The notes: generated by a model not told the origin, from the letters alone. DNA of 64,000 nt from Acidobacteriota bacterium (GCA_021789895.1 JAJYIU010000007.1:1-64000), one strand, 5' to 3'. Numbered from the stretch's first letter, positions 54,421 to 63,333 are shown. Made by a program: numbers and translations.

Positions 54421-55851
54421 ATGGCACTTTTAATCGCAGGCACGCACAGCGGCGTCGGCAAAACCACCGTAACGCTGGCCATTATGGCCGCGCTGCGGCG
54501 GCGCGGCATCTCCCTGGCGCCCTTCAAACTGGGGCCCGATTTCCTCGATCCCGGCCATCTCGCCGCCGCCGCCGGACGCCCCTGTGGCAATCTCGATCTC
54601 TGGATGCTGGGCCGCGCGTATGTTCAAGCCCGCCTGGCCGCTGCCGCCGCCGCCGGCGAGTTCGCCGTGATCGAAGCCATGATGGGGCTGCACGACGGGC
54701 GCAGCGGCATGAGCGCGGAAGGCAGTCCGGCGGAATTCGCCCGCCGGTTCAATCTTCCCACCCTCCTGGTCGTGGACGCCTCCGCCATGGCCCGCAGCCT
54801 GGCGGCCCTGGTGCGCGGCTTTCGCGATTTCGATCCCGCCGTCCCGCTCGCCGGCATCATCGCCAACCGCGTCGGCGGCCCCGGGCACGTGCGCTATCTC
54901 GAAGATGCCCTCGCTGGAGAGTCTCTGCCGTTGCTTGGCGCGCTGCCCCTTGATCCGGCCTGGAAAATTCCCGAACGCCATCTCGGCTTGGCCATGAGCC
55001 AGGAAGGTTCTCCGGCCGAGCGTTGGCCGGAGTTGGCCGCCTGGGCCGAACGCCATCTCCAGCTCGACCGGCTGCTGGAATTGGGACGGTGCCCGCCGGT
55101 GGCGCCCGCCGCCGCAGCCAATGGCCGGCCGCCTGCCGCCGTCCCGGCCGCCCCCAATCCGCTGCCTGCCTCCGGGCCGCCGCGCCTCCGCCTGGGCGTG
55201 GCCCGCGATGCCGCCTTCAGCTTTTATTACGAAGATAATCTCCGCCTGCTGGCCGCCGCGGGCGCCGACCTGGTCGAGTTTTCTCCGCTGCGCGATTCCC
55301 GCCTGCCGCCGCGGTTGGCGGGCATTTATTTCGGCGGCGGCTACCCCGAACTGCACGCCGCCGCCTTCGAAGCCAACCGCTCTCTGCGCCTTGAGCTGCG
55401 CGAATTCGCTGCCGCCGGCCGTCTCATCTATGCCGAGTGCGGCGGCCTGATGGCGCTGGCGCGTTCCTTGAGCGATGCCGCCGGCCGCGCCTATGCCATG
55501 GCCGGCGTGCTGCCGATTGATATACGCATGTGCGCCCGCCTGCGCGCCCTCGGCTACCGCGAAGTCGCCCCCCTGGGCTTGGGCGAAGCCGCCGCCCGCC
55601 TGCGCCTGCGCGGCCACGAATTTCATTACTCCGAAATCGTCCAGGCGGATTCGCTCCCCCCCGCCTGGCAAATTACCTGGCCCGCCGACGGCCCCCCGGC
55701 CGCCGGCTATCGGCTCGGCTCCGTGCTCGCCGGCTACATCCATCTGCACTTCGCCTCCTGCCCCGAGTTTCCCCGCCTGCTGGTCGAGCGCATGCGCGCC
55801 GCGTTCAACCGGACGAGCGGCCGCCATGATCACATGAGCCCTGCAAACTGA
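54421..55851 (+). CDS. cobB: Cobyrinate a,c-diamide synthase
   Basis: 476 residues from the ATG at 54421. The N-terminal dethiobiotin-synthetase-like ATPase has the P-loop GTHSGVGKTT and FKLGPDFLDPGHL; the C-terminal class-I glutaminase has Cys in YAECGGLMAL near residue 340 and FHYSEI. It amidates the a and c side chains of cobyrinic acid in cobalamin synthesis (CbiA/CobB). A Pro/Ala linker joins the domains. Hydrogenobyrinate specificity cannot be excluded. No other cob genes follow. Confidence 0.92.
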   Translation: MALLIAGTHSGVGKTTVTLAIMAALRRRGISLAPFKLGPDFLDPGHLAAAAGRPCGNLDLWMLGRAYVQARLAAAAAAGEFAVIEAMMGLHDGRSGMSAEGSPAEFARRFNLPTLLVVDASAMARSLAALVRGFRDFDPAVPLAGIIANRVGGPGHVRYLEDALAGESLPLLGALPLDPAWKIPERHLGLAMSQEGSPAERWPELAAWAERHLQLDRLLELGRCPPVAPAAAANGRPPAAVPAAPNPLPASGPPRLRLGVARDAAFSFYYEDNLRLLAAAGADLVEFSPLRDSRLPPRLAGIYFGGGYPELHAAAFEANRSLRLELREFAAAGRLIYAECGGLMALARSLSDAAGRAYAMAGVLPIDIRMCARLRALGYREVAPLGLGEAAARLRLRGHEFHYSEIVQADSLPPAWQITWPADGPPAAGYRLGSVLAGYIHLHFASCPEFPRLLVERMRAAFNRTSGRHDHMSPAN

Positions 55852-56052
55852 ATTTGCCGCCGCTTTGCCGGCCCGGAGCGATTTCACAAACGGCGAATAC
55901 AAGCTGTTCAGCCCGCGCACAGAACGCTGAAATTTTAGTTGCCCTAACGCCCCTGCCAGCTTAAGCCAGGCTGTAGCAATAATTTGCATGTGGCGCTAAC
56001 TTGTCTTTTAGTGCCACAGTTAGTACCACCACACAAGCGCTGGGCTGGAATT

Positions 56053-56304
56053 TCAGGAGATAAGGTCGAGGCGGAGAAGATCGTCCGCCGTCCAGCGCGC
56101 TTGCACTTCGATCATGCTTCGCAACGTGCCGCTGCGGAACGTATCGGAAGCATGATGGAAAGAAACCGTAACCCGGCGGCCATCCGAATGACGGTAGTGA
56201 CGATGGCTTCCTTTCTGGCGGGAGAGCGTGAAGCCATCGTGCTGGAGGGCTGCAACCAATTGACGGGCGGTGAGGGAATGCAGGCGGGAATACTCGATGA
56301 TCAT
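56053..56304 (-). CDS. hicA: HicA-type mRNA interferase toxin
   Basis: 83 residues. TARQLVAALQHDGFTLSRQKGSHRHYRHSDGRRVTVSFH matches HicA, with the catalytic His in GSHR. It is a double-stranded-RNA-binding-fold ribonuclease that cleaves mRNA. It overlaps the HicB stop by ATGA (56301-56304), the order being antitoxin then toxin. The 200 bp upstream to cobB hold no gene. Confidence 0.85.
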   Translation of the reverse strand: MIIEYSRLHSLTARQLVAALQHDGFTLSRQKGSHRHYRHSDGRRVTVSFHHASDTFRSGTLRSMIEVQARWTADDLLRLDLIS

Positions 56305-56534
56305 AGGCTGACCGCCACGAGTGGCTGGTCAGAGACCGTAACACTGGGCGGCAGTTCCTCGCCGTCTTCCTGCAATTCTTCCATCACCATCTGCGCCACC
56401 TCCTGGATATTGCGTAGCGCCTCTTCCGGGCTGCGACCCCAAGTAGCGGCCCCCTTCGCCTCTAATTCGGGAACGTACGCGCGCCACACGTCCTCGTCCT
56501 GTTCGAGCACGACGCGCAGAACAAACGAACGCAT
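56301..56534 (-). CDS. hicB: HicB-type antitoxin
   Basis: 77 residues from the ATG at 56534, with GGAGG 8 bp upstream. EDVWRAYVPELEAKGAATWGRSPEEALRNIQEVAQMVMEE is the HicB partial-RNase-H fold. No C-terminal DNA-binding domain is present, so autoregulation may be weak or rely on another factor. It neutralises HicA. Confidence 0.85.
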   Translation of the reverse strand: MRSFVLRVVLEQDEDVWRAYVPELEAKGAATWGRSPEEALRNIQEVAQMVMEELQEDGEELPPSVTVSDQPLVAVSL

Positions 56535-56747
56535 TGTTTCCTCCTTTTTTTGCACTGCTTTTGCTATGCCACACTCACGGTAGCAGGCCGGCGCTGCCTG
56601 TCAAGCGACCGCTTCATGCCGCATTCATCTCCATTTTAAATGTCCTGCTGTTTCAGGAATCAGTTCGAGCCAAGCGGCGCGCCCGAAACCATCTTTTTTC
56701 ACGCGCCGCGGCCTTGGCTCCCGGCGCCGCTCTCGCACAATGATGGC

Positions 56748-56864
56748 ATGGCATTTGCCACTCTGAATGCGCCTTTAACTGAGTCCGAAAAAGACCGGCT
56801 CCAGGCGTTGCTCGCCCGGTGCAAAGACGCCGAAGAGGCGTATGCTGCCCGTAGGAGGCGTTGA
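56748..56864 (+). CDS. Small 38-residue ORF upstream of HNH gene
   Basis: The ATG at 56748 opens a 38-residue helical peptide (TESEKDRLQALLARCKDAEEAYAARRRR). Its stop lies 2 bp before the HNH start, and the HNH ribosome-binding site is within its last codons. No homologue recognised; it could be an accessory to the nuclease. Confidence 0.4.
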   Translation: MAFATLNAPLTESEKDRLQALLARCKDAEEAYAARRRR

Positions 56865-56866
56865 AC

Positions 56867-57169
56867 ATGGCGAATTACGACAGGCTTGAGATTTATGCGC
56901 GTGATGGATTCCGCTGTTGCTATTGTGGTTTTGATGGAGGCACTTTCGATACCTGGAAATTTTTGGAAATTGATCACATCAATCCTAAAGGACCGAACGA
57001 AAGCAGCAATGTTGTCACCAGTTGCCACTATTGCAACGGTTGCAAGGGAAATGATCCATGTGAAACTTTAGAGCAAGGAAGAGAAATCGTCTCGCGTCAC
57101 AATCAGACAAACTTTAAGTATTGGCAGGATAAAGTTTTGCCGATAATGCTCAAAGATCGCAGCCATTAG
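56867..57169 (+). CDS. Small HNH endonuclease
   Basis: 100 residues from the ATG at 56867 with AGGAGG 8 bp upstream. FRCCYCGFDG (first CxxC), LEIDHINPKG and SCHYCNGCKG give the HNH/zinc fold; no other domain is present. A DNA endonuclease of mobile-element or defence type is expected. Codon use is less GC-rich than in the surrounding genes. Confidence 0.8.
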   Translation: MANYDRLEIYARDGFRCCYCGFDGGTFDTWKFLEIDHINPKGPNESSNVVTSCHYCNGCKGNDPCETLEQGREIVSRHNQTNFKYWQDKVLPIMLKDRSH

Positions 57170-57283
57170 GCTTTCATGGGTTCAGCATTATATTTCTCTC
57201 GCGCGCGTTCGGGCGCGCATTGAGTATGCGGGATTCCAGCCTCATTCGCCATCGTTCCGGTTTGCTTCAGGTAGCTCCCATTC

Positions 57284-57388
57284 CTAGTGCGCGTTGAACT
57301 TCCGGCCGCCGCGCCGGCGGGAGCGGATGTCCAGGCTGCGCGCGGCGCGAATCAGGGTGCGTTCGCTGTGGCCGCATACGCCGCCATT
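57284..57388 (-). pseudogene. Gene-end remnant with helix-turn-helix-like motif
   Basis: A frame of 35 codons without start, ending at a TAG, reads GHSERTLIRAARSLDIRSRRR and ends KFNAH. This resembles the C-terminal end of AAA/primase-type proteins of integrated elements (SERTLxRAxxxLxIRSRR). Too short to be sure. Confidence 0.3.
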
Positions 57389-57402
57389 TCAAAAGACCAT
57401 AT

Positions 57403-57564
57403 TCACGTGTACACCCGCTGGCCGCCGGCATTGTAGATGTACGAGGCCGAAGAACAATTGGAGACCGTGTTGATCCGTCCGGCGTCATTGTAGGTGAAGC
57501 ATTGCGAATTGTTGACGATATGGTCAAAAGTATCGCCAGTGAGGATCACCTCAAAACCGGCCAT
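57403..57564 (-). pseudogene. RHS/YD-repeat-like fragment
   Basis: 53 residues from an ATG at 57564 that has GGAGG upstream. CFTYNDAGRINTVSNCSSASYIYNAGGQRVYT is the pattern of RHS repeats, but only one or two are present. A small relic or cassette of an RHS gene. Confidence 0.45.
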
Positions 57565-57645
57565 TCTTCCTCCCCGCCAGGACGGATTTTTTAACCCGCC
57601 ATTCACCGCCGTGAAACAAGCTTCCGGCGGAGGCGTGCCGGCAAA

Positions 57646-57721
57646 GTGACGGCAAATATTGATTGGCCGTCACTCGTAAATCATTGATGTTGAATTACTT
57701 AATTTTCAAGTGACGGTAGTG
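57646..57721. repeat. GTGACGG cluster: inverted pair and direct copy
   Basis: GTGACGGC at 57646-57653 pairs with GCCGTCAC at 57666-57673 (8-bp inverted repeat), and GTGACGGTAGTG at 57710-57721 repeats the motif again. The same 12 bases recur at 61657-61668. The arrangement resembles recombinase-binding sites at one end of an element. Confidence 0.5.
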
Positions 57722-57916
57722 ATGGGATAGGAGATAGAGCGGTTTGAAATTGCACCCCCCCCGTCCGCCCCCCATGCCCCATCCTGTTCTGGCACTACAG
57801 ACACTATTACAGTTTATTGTTCAAAAAAGGTACCTCTGGCATTTAACTTTGCCTTTCCAATCCGGAGCTTCTCGGCCATCGGCCAGGTCTGGCGCTTGCG
57901 TTGAGTGGGTTGCGAA

Positions 57917-57942
57917 GTGTCCATTTAAAAATAGATGGACAC
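57917..57942. repeat. 8-bp inverted repeat
   Basis: GTGTCCAT at 57917-57924 and ATGGACAC at 57935-57942 with a 10-base AT-rich loop. No T-run follows. It may be a protein-binding site or transposon end. Confidence 0.45.
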
Positions 57943-58104
57943 GTAACCGAAGTGCTCACTTCCCAAGCTTGAGTGAGTTTATCGCTTGAGTCTAGACGGC
58001 CTTGGGATGGCGCTTACGCTCATGAAGTTCTCCTTGTGATCGGTTTTTGAGTCGGAAACCCTAAATATCCTACCACTCGGAGCCTCGTGGGCACCTCTCA
58101 GGCA

Positions 58105-58141
58105 GTTGGCTCCGGTCGGGCTTCGCCCTCCCTCCGCCAAC
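58105..58141. repeat. Nested hairpin (GTTGGC...GCCAAC with inner GGGCTTCGCCC)
   Basis: GTTGGC at 58105-58110 pairs with GCCAAC at 58136-58141, enclosing GGGCTTCGCCC at 58118-58128. Located 80 bp after the methyltransferase stop; it could be its terminator, or part of an IS-like end. The attC consensus of integrons is not met. Confidence 0.4.
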
Positions 58142-58220
58142 CGTCTGCTTGGCGCTCAAACTGTCCGCTCATCTCCAGCTAAGTTCACGTTAGTATTTCT
58201 ATAATAACGGCATGTCTGTA

Positions 58221-61094
58221 CTAATCCTTAATTAGCCCCCTAGTCATAATCATCTCGTAGACATATGCTCTATAAAGCCTTAAAAGATCATTCTTGTTAG
58301 TCTTGAGACGTAATGCTTTAAATATCTTTAAATCATATTCTATCCGTATCTCATTAGGCAATATTTCCTGTTCGAGAATTGACCAAAATCTAGATTGATG
58401 TTTATTATTTCTTTTAGACTCCCAGAACTCTTTATATCTTTCAGTGAAATTTACATCAAATTGCAGCGATATGGAAGGGAAATTAACATTCTTATACTGA
58501 TTATAAATATTAATAAGCCCAGCTATACATGAAGAATCAGGAATTAAATACATTTGTTCTAAATCATATACCCTTAAATTGATAAAACGTCCAGTACTCT
58601 CTTCTTTTAACAAAAAGAATTGTGTAAAAAACAAACTAGAATTTAACAAAACACATATTGCTTTTAGCAAATTATTATCTTTGTTGAGGAATATATTAAA
58701 TTGATCAGAAGATGCTAGCATAGTATTAGAATAAAATGCGACATGGTGTATATTCGGAGAAAAAGGATTAATCCGATGCACAACGGATAAGTACGATTGG
58801 GTTCGTTTTATATTTTTATCAATAGAATCCCAATCAAGCTCTAAATTGTAGTCGCAAGCTGCTTTAACCCTATCAATTTCTCGATATGGTCTGTGAGCTA
58901 TATAGTCCCACTTTTCATTTATATCCATATGTGAGATGCCAACTGGTGTTCGCAAGGATGGCGTTATGCTGTTTACTTCAATGTTATATTTGGCGCCTAA
59001 AGGAGAGGATGCTTTTATATGGTTTTTATTTTCTATGCTGAATTTTATAAATGCCTCGTCTGTTCTTTCGGTAGTAATTTCACGTGTAAAATATAAAACC
59101 TTAGACATATTGGCGTCTGGGCGAAATCCAGTAGCTATGTAATTAGAAGGCAATTTAAATAACTTATTTTTAAAATCATTAAAGTGTGAAATCATTAAAT
59201 CACGATGATAAAAATCTGTCACTCCACAAAACCACATTAAATTTTTAACTCTAGGCTTTAATTCCGTTATACTATAACTATCTATATCTAATTCGGGGGT
59301 TCTTAAATATTCATTATTTATAATTAAAGTTCGTATATTTGTAATTTCTTTATGATTAAATTCTTTTAAATTTTTTTTAATTAAGCAAAAACGCACCTTG
59401 TGAGATTTCTTGCAGTCTTCCTTTTTAGCAACTAACAATATATCTCTATATTCCGACCATTCTGAAAATCCATAATTATATGTGCATTTAATTATGTACA
59501 AGGGAGTCCATTTGCTGATAATAAATTGCCTAGTCAATGTTGTTTCCCTTCCTCTTAAAACATTTATTGGTAACACAGCCCCATATATGCCTTTTTTACA
59601 TAAAAAATTATCCGCTAAAAAAATAAAATGACACCATAAACCTGCTTCGCCGCCAACATTTGGTTGATAACGCTCCATGTTTACATATTTTTTTATACCA
59701 CGTTCAACTTTGGTAAATGGTGGATTCATCATAATTACATCAAAACTTTCTTTAGAAAAAACAATTCTGTAGTCCTCTCCAGAAATTTTTTTAGCAAATT
59801 GTGGTTTCTCAAAAAGCCCAAATTGTTGTACTCCATCTTTAAAACTCATACCTGAGTCAATGCTTAAACTATCAGATTGCAAGATTCTTGTATGCGATAT
59901 AGTTTGCGCCACATCCATAGCAGCAAGATTGGCACAAGTTAAATGAACAGCGAAAGGCATAACATCCGAACCGTGTATATCCTTTTCGCAGAATTGTTTA
60001 TGAGGATTAATATTATTTTGTTCTAATTTGAAAAGTCTCAATTTTTCTCTGTAAGCTGCTGTCAAAATTGTGCCCGATCCGCATGCGGGATCAAATACTG
60101 TATTACTTGAACTCTGTATGCATAATTGAGATAGTAGTTCTGCCGCTTGAGGTCTCGTATAAAAAGCAGCCAATAATTTTCTAATATCAGGAGGCATTAA
60201 TTCGTGGAATATTCTTCCAGGCAGTTCATAGCGAACCTTATCTACTGCAAGTCCCCATATTAAATCAAAAGTATCCTTTAAGAATTCATCCTCCAAAAGA
60301 TCAATTACTGATAAAGAAAATATAGGCTTATAATTTATTTCTAACACTCGGTTAAACGCTGATTGAAGCTTGCTTTTGGTAATTGGGTTTATATCACTCA
60401 CAATATCAGGATGAACAACTGAAAAAAGACGCAGAAATAAGATTTGACTTAATATAATATATGCGGCCAAAAACCTGCTAGCATGCCTTGCATCTTGTGG
60501 CTTTAAATTATGTCCTAAACTACTTAACAGATCCCAACTAGTAATAATCTCAAGAATATTGCGCTCTTTTACCCTTAGGTCTCTCATTATATCCATGACC
60601 TGTTCACGTAATAATTTAATTACAAGTTCTAATGAATACGTACTTATAATTCCTTGATATATTCTTGGTTCAATGTCGGAAGCAATTAAATCAAGAATTT
60701 CAGGAAAAGATTTACCCCTAATTTCTTCTTTGATCGTTATGGCATCTATTAATGCCACAACTTTGTTATTCATTATGGCATTGCGAACTGAATCCTCATT
60801 TGCAGCGATTGATTTTAAATCATCAGGTAATAATAAAAGTATACCGCGCTCAATTCCGCTCTCCTCCTTATGTCGCAAGTATTGAATAAATGCTGATTTC
60901 AGTAGTGATGTAGATTCGCCAACTTTAACCGATAAAAGCCAAGGATTGCCAAATAAAGTAAAAGAAATATCAGGAACCGATTTATATACTACTTCTTGAA
61001 CGCCCGTACCACCCTTCAGGTGAATAGCATCAAGAAGCGCTGGATAAAAAGTTCTTTCACTGACCGCTGCACGATATTTTACTTTTGCTGACAT
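58221..61094 (-). CDS. Adenine-specific N6 DNA methyltransferase, AT-rich, acquired
   Basis: 957 residues. The N6-adenine methyltransferase core is clear: AFYTRPQAAELL, SAM loop VFDPACGSGTILTAAY near residue 340, and the catalytic NPPF motif in VIMMNPPFT near 455. About the first 300 residues may contain a nuclease-like fold (VPDISF...LLSVKVG, a degenerate PD-(D/E)xK pattern with Ser in place of an acidic residue), and the C-terminal 400 residues may be target recognition. Codon use is very AT-rich compared with neighbours. No separate specificity subunit or restriction gene is adjacent; it could be a type IIG-like enzyme or a defence-associated methylase. Confidence 0.85.
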   Translation of the reverse strand: MSAKVKYRAAVSERTFYPALLDAIHLKGGTGVQEVVYKSVPDISFTLFGNPWLLSVKVGESTSLLKSAFIQYLRHKEESGIERGILLLLPDDLKSIAANEDSVRNAIMNNKVVALIDAITIKEEIRGKSFPEILDLIASDIEPRIYQGIISTYSLELVIKLLREQVMDIMRDLRVKERNILEIITSWDLLSSLGHNLKPQDARHASRFLAAYIILSQILFLRLFSVVHPDIVSDINPITKSKLQSAFNRVLEINYKPIFSLSVIDLLEDEFLKDTFDLIWGLAVDKVRYELPGRIFHELMPPDIRKLLAAFYTRPQAAELLSQLCIQSSSNTVFDPACGSGTILTAAYREKLRLFKLEQNNINPHKQFCEKDIHGSDVMPFAVHLTCANLAAMDVAQTISHTRILQSDSLSIDSGMSFKDGVQQFGLFEKPQFAKKISGEDYRIVFSKESFDVIMMNPPFTKVERGIKKYVNMERYQPNVGGEAGLWCHFIFLADNFLCKKGIYGAVLPINVLRGRETTLTRQFIISKWTPLYIIKCTYNYGFSEWSEYRDILLVAKKEDCKKSHKVRFCLIKKNLKEFNHKEITNIRTLIINNEYLRTPELDIDSYSITELKPRVKNLMWFCGVTDFYHRDLMISHFNDFKNKLFKLPSNYIATGFRPDANMSKVLYFTREITTERTDEAFIKFSIENKNHIKASSPLGAKYNIEVNSITPSLRTPVGISHMDINEKWDYIAHRPYREIDRVKAACDYNLELDWDSIDKNIKRTQSYLSVVHRINPFSPNIHHVAFYSNTMLASSDQFNIFLNKDNNLLKAICVLLNSSLFFTQFFLLKEESTGRFINLRVYDLEQMYLIPDSSCIAGLINIYNQYKNVNFPSISLQFDVNFTERYKEFWESKRNNKHQSRFWSILEQEILPNEIRIEYDLKIFKALRLKTNKNDLLRLYRAYVYEMIMTRGLIKD

Positions 61095-61148
61095 GCGTTA
61101 GCAAGAGTATCACATGGCAATGCTACATGAAAAATACTTAATTTAAAA

Positions 61149-61646
61149 TCATTTTATGTAGTCATATAGCATGCAATCTCCGCACACCGTCCCCCTTTCC
61201 GCCGCCTTCCCGCATCGTTCACAAAAGCCCGTCGCATTGCGTTTATCCGGGATGCGTACCAGCCGTTTCCGGGCAGCCCGTTTCCGGCTTTGCGTCAGCC
61301 GGGTAGCCGGAGCTTTCCAGGCTTTATCGCCACTAGCTGCCCAATATTCATGCGCCAGCCATTCGGCTATTGGGACAACAGCTTTAGCCCATTGCTGGCT
61401 GGTTTCGGCCAGAATGGCCGTGTATGACGCCATCAGGCGGCAGTTCCCATCCCTCTGCTCGAAAAACCATTCCCGCTTGAGCTTTTGGTTTGCAATCAAA
61501 TCGAACACGAAAGCGTCTACCTGCGGGCGGATCGGTTCCATCAGGTCAAACGATAGACTATCGCGGCGGTTGGATTCCATATGCAAAACACCAATGCCGG
61601 GATCAAGCCCTAGCGCGGCGGCTGCCAGCCGGGATTCGGCCCCTAT
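61149..61646 (-). pseudogene. cas1: 5'-truncated Cas1 with C-terminal zinc finger
   Basis: The open frame after a TGA at 61647-61649 reads LAAAALGLDPGIGVLHM and continues RRDSLSFDLMEPIRPQVDAF, which is the C-terminal half of Cas1 with its metal-binding His (GVLH) and Asp (SFDLMEP). The N-terminal domain and the first catalytic Glu region are missing. The tail ends in CERCG...CGDC, a zinc finger seen in some stand-alone Cas1 proteins. There is no start codon before about 61586 (TTG) and no CRISPR array or other cas gene. It is about 165 codons of a normally 330-residue protein. Confidence 0.75.
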
Positions 61647-61656
61647 TCACTATCCT

Positions 61657-61668
61657 GTGACGGTAGTG
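61657..61668. repeat. Right copy of GTGACGGTAGTG direct repeat
   Basis: Identical to 57710-57721. It lies 11 bp beyond the point where the Cas1 frame opens, and 109 bp before the GH35-like gene. Together with the left copy it brackets the methyltransferase and Cas1 fragment. Confidence 0.5.
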
Positions 61669-61776
61669 GCGGCAATTTTCAACGAGTTTTTGATGCAAGC
61701 GGTCAATGGCCGGAGGAAATCCGGAGGAAATACATTTTATGAGATCGCTACTCATCGCGGCTAGAATAGCCCTGCA

Positions 61777-63333
61777 ATGAACTTTCCTCTACGCGCCCGT
61801 CTGAGCATGCTTGCAATCTTCCTCCTGGCTTCGCTCGCCGCCCCGGCGCAAACGCCCGCCGCCCTGCCGGCCATCGTGCGCGGACCCCATGGCTACAGCT
61901 TCGAGCTGCACGGGCGCCCCTACCTGATCCTCGGCGCCCAGGTGCACAACTCCAGCGGCTGGCCCCGCCGCCTCGCCCCGCAATGGAGCCGCTTCGCCGC
62001 CTGGCACTTCAATACCGTCGAAGTGCCGGTCTATTGGGAAACCATCGAGCCGCAGCCCGGCCAATTCCATTTCGGCCAACTGGATCGGATCCTCGCCGGC
62101 GCGCGCGCGCACCATCTGCACCTGGTGCTGCTCTGGTTCGGCACCTGGAAAAACGGCGATATGGAATACACCCCCGGCTGGGTCAAGCTCGATCCCGCCC
62201 GCTTTCCGCGCGTGCTGACTCGCGCCGGTGAGGCCACCAGCACGCTTTCGCCATTTTGCCGCGCCTGCTTCACCGCCGACCGCGCCGCCCTGCTGCGGCT
62301 CTTCCAGCACCTGCGGCAGGTGGATGGCGCCTCCCAGACCGTCCTCATGGTGCAGCTCGAAAACGAAAATGGCGCGCTCGGTTCGCCGCGCGATTACAGC
62401 CCCGAGGCCAACCGCCGCTTTGCCGCGCCCGTGCCCGCGGCGCTCCGCTCCCGCCTTAAGCTGGCCGCCGGCAATTGGCGGCAGCTCTTCGGCCGGCGCG
62501 CGGACGAAAGTTTCGAGGCCTGGTATGACGCCCGCTACATTGACCGCCTCGCCGCCGCCGCCCGCCGGGTTTACAACCTCCCGGTTTACGTCAATGTCTG
62601 GCTGCGCACCCCCAACCACTTCGCCCGCCCCGGCCGCGATTACCCCGCCGGCGGCGCGGTCTACACCGTTTTGAATGTCTGGAAGGCCGCTACCCCCGAC
62701 ATCAACATGATCTCGCCCGATATTTATATTTCCGACCGCCGCGGCTATCGCTGGGTGCTGCAAACTTACGCGCGCCCCGATAATCCGCTCTTCATCCCCG
62801 AAACCTTGCCTTGTCCCTTCAACTACCCCAACCTCTTCCTCGCGCTGGCGAAATTCGATGCCCTGGGCTTCTCGCCTTTCGGCATTGACAGCCCGCAGGT
62901 CTGCCGCCGGCCGGGTGCGCAGGCCATGGCGCCGCTGGGCGTGGAATATGGATTGATCGAGGCCGCGCTGCCGGCGATCCTGCGCGCCCGCGGCACCGCT
63001 AATCTCCGTGCCGCCGTCCCTTATTGGCATGCCTGGACCGAGCTGCTGCGCTTCCCCAATTACGATGTCCAGTTCAGCTTCGACAATGACCAGACCAGCG
63101 GCGGGATGGTCGTCCGCAACGCTCCCGGCGTGTATCTCGTCCTGGGCGCCGGCGTGCGGGTCCAGTTCTTCGCGCGCGCCCCCCATCGCCACGCCCAACT
63201 GCTCCAGGTCGCCCAGGGACGCTATCTCCACGGCCGTTGGCAGACCCGCGATTTGTGGAACGGCGATGAAGTCTATCGCTTCCACCTCCCGGCGAAAGGC
63301 GCGCTGCTGCGCGTCACGCTGACCCGATATTGA
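61777..63333 (+). CDS. Secreted GH35/GH42-like beta-galactosidase (DUF5597-like)
   Basis: 518 residues. A signal peptide (about 1-25; FLLASLAAPAQ) precedes a TIM barrel starting with RPYLILGAQVHNSSGW. The acid/base Glu is in MVQLENENGA near residue 198 and the nucleophile Glu in LFIPETL near 343. It should cleave beta-linked galactose or arabinose residues. GC-rich codon use returns here. Followed 23 bp later by ribokinase. Confidence 0.85.
   Translation: MNFPLRARLSMLAIFLLASLAAPAQTPAALPAIVRGPHGYSFELHGRPYLILGAQVHNSSGWPRRLAPQWSRFAAWHFNTVEVPVYWETIEPQPGQFHFGQLDRILAGARAHHLHLVLLWFGTWKNGDMEYTPGWVKLDPARFPRVLTRAGEATSTLSPFCRACFTADRAALLRLFQHLRQVDGASQTVLMVQLENENGALGSPRDYSPEANRRFAAPVPAALRSRLKLAAGNWRQLFGRRADESFEAWYDARYIDRLAAAARRVYNLPVYVNVWLRTPNHFARPGRDYPAGGAVYTVLNVWKAATPDINMISPDIYISDRRGYRWVLQTYARPDNPLFIPETLPCPFNYPNLFLALAKFDALGFSPFGIDSPQVCRRPGAQAMAPLGVEYGLIEAALPAILRARGTANLRAAVPYWHAWTELLRFPNYDVQFSFDNDQTSGGMVVRNAPGVYLVLGAGVRVQFFARAPHRHAQLLQVAQGRYLHGRWQTRDLWNGDEVYRFHLPAKGALLRVTLTRY

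Larger units (their letters stand above)
57170..58220. other. Mosaic, mostly non-coding accessory interval
   Basis: About 1 kb of mixed composition. It holds two gene remnants on the minus strand (57284-57388 and 57403-57564) and a cluster of dyads (57646-57673, 57710-57721, 57917-57942, 58105-58141). A plus-strand frame 57744-57989 has no family match and is probably not translated. It looks like the worn edge of one or more inserted elements. Confidence 0.55.

Noticed and set aside
57744-57989. 81-codon ORF in the accessory interval
   Set aside because: Pro-rich start and no recognisable domain; covers an inverted repeat that looks regulatory.
58105-58141. Integron attC site
   Set aside because: The outer arms do not satisfy the GTTRRRY/RYYYAAC core consensus and there is no integrase or cassette.
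56000-61760. CRISPR array near the Cas1 fragment
   Set aside because: No regularly spaced repeats of 25-40 bp were found; only single 12-bp and 7-bp repeats exist.
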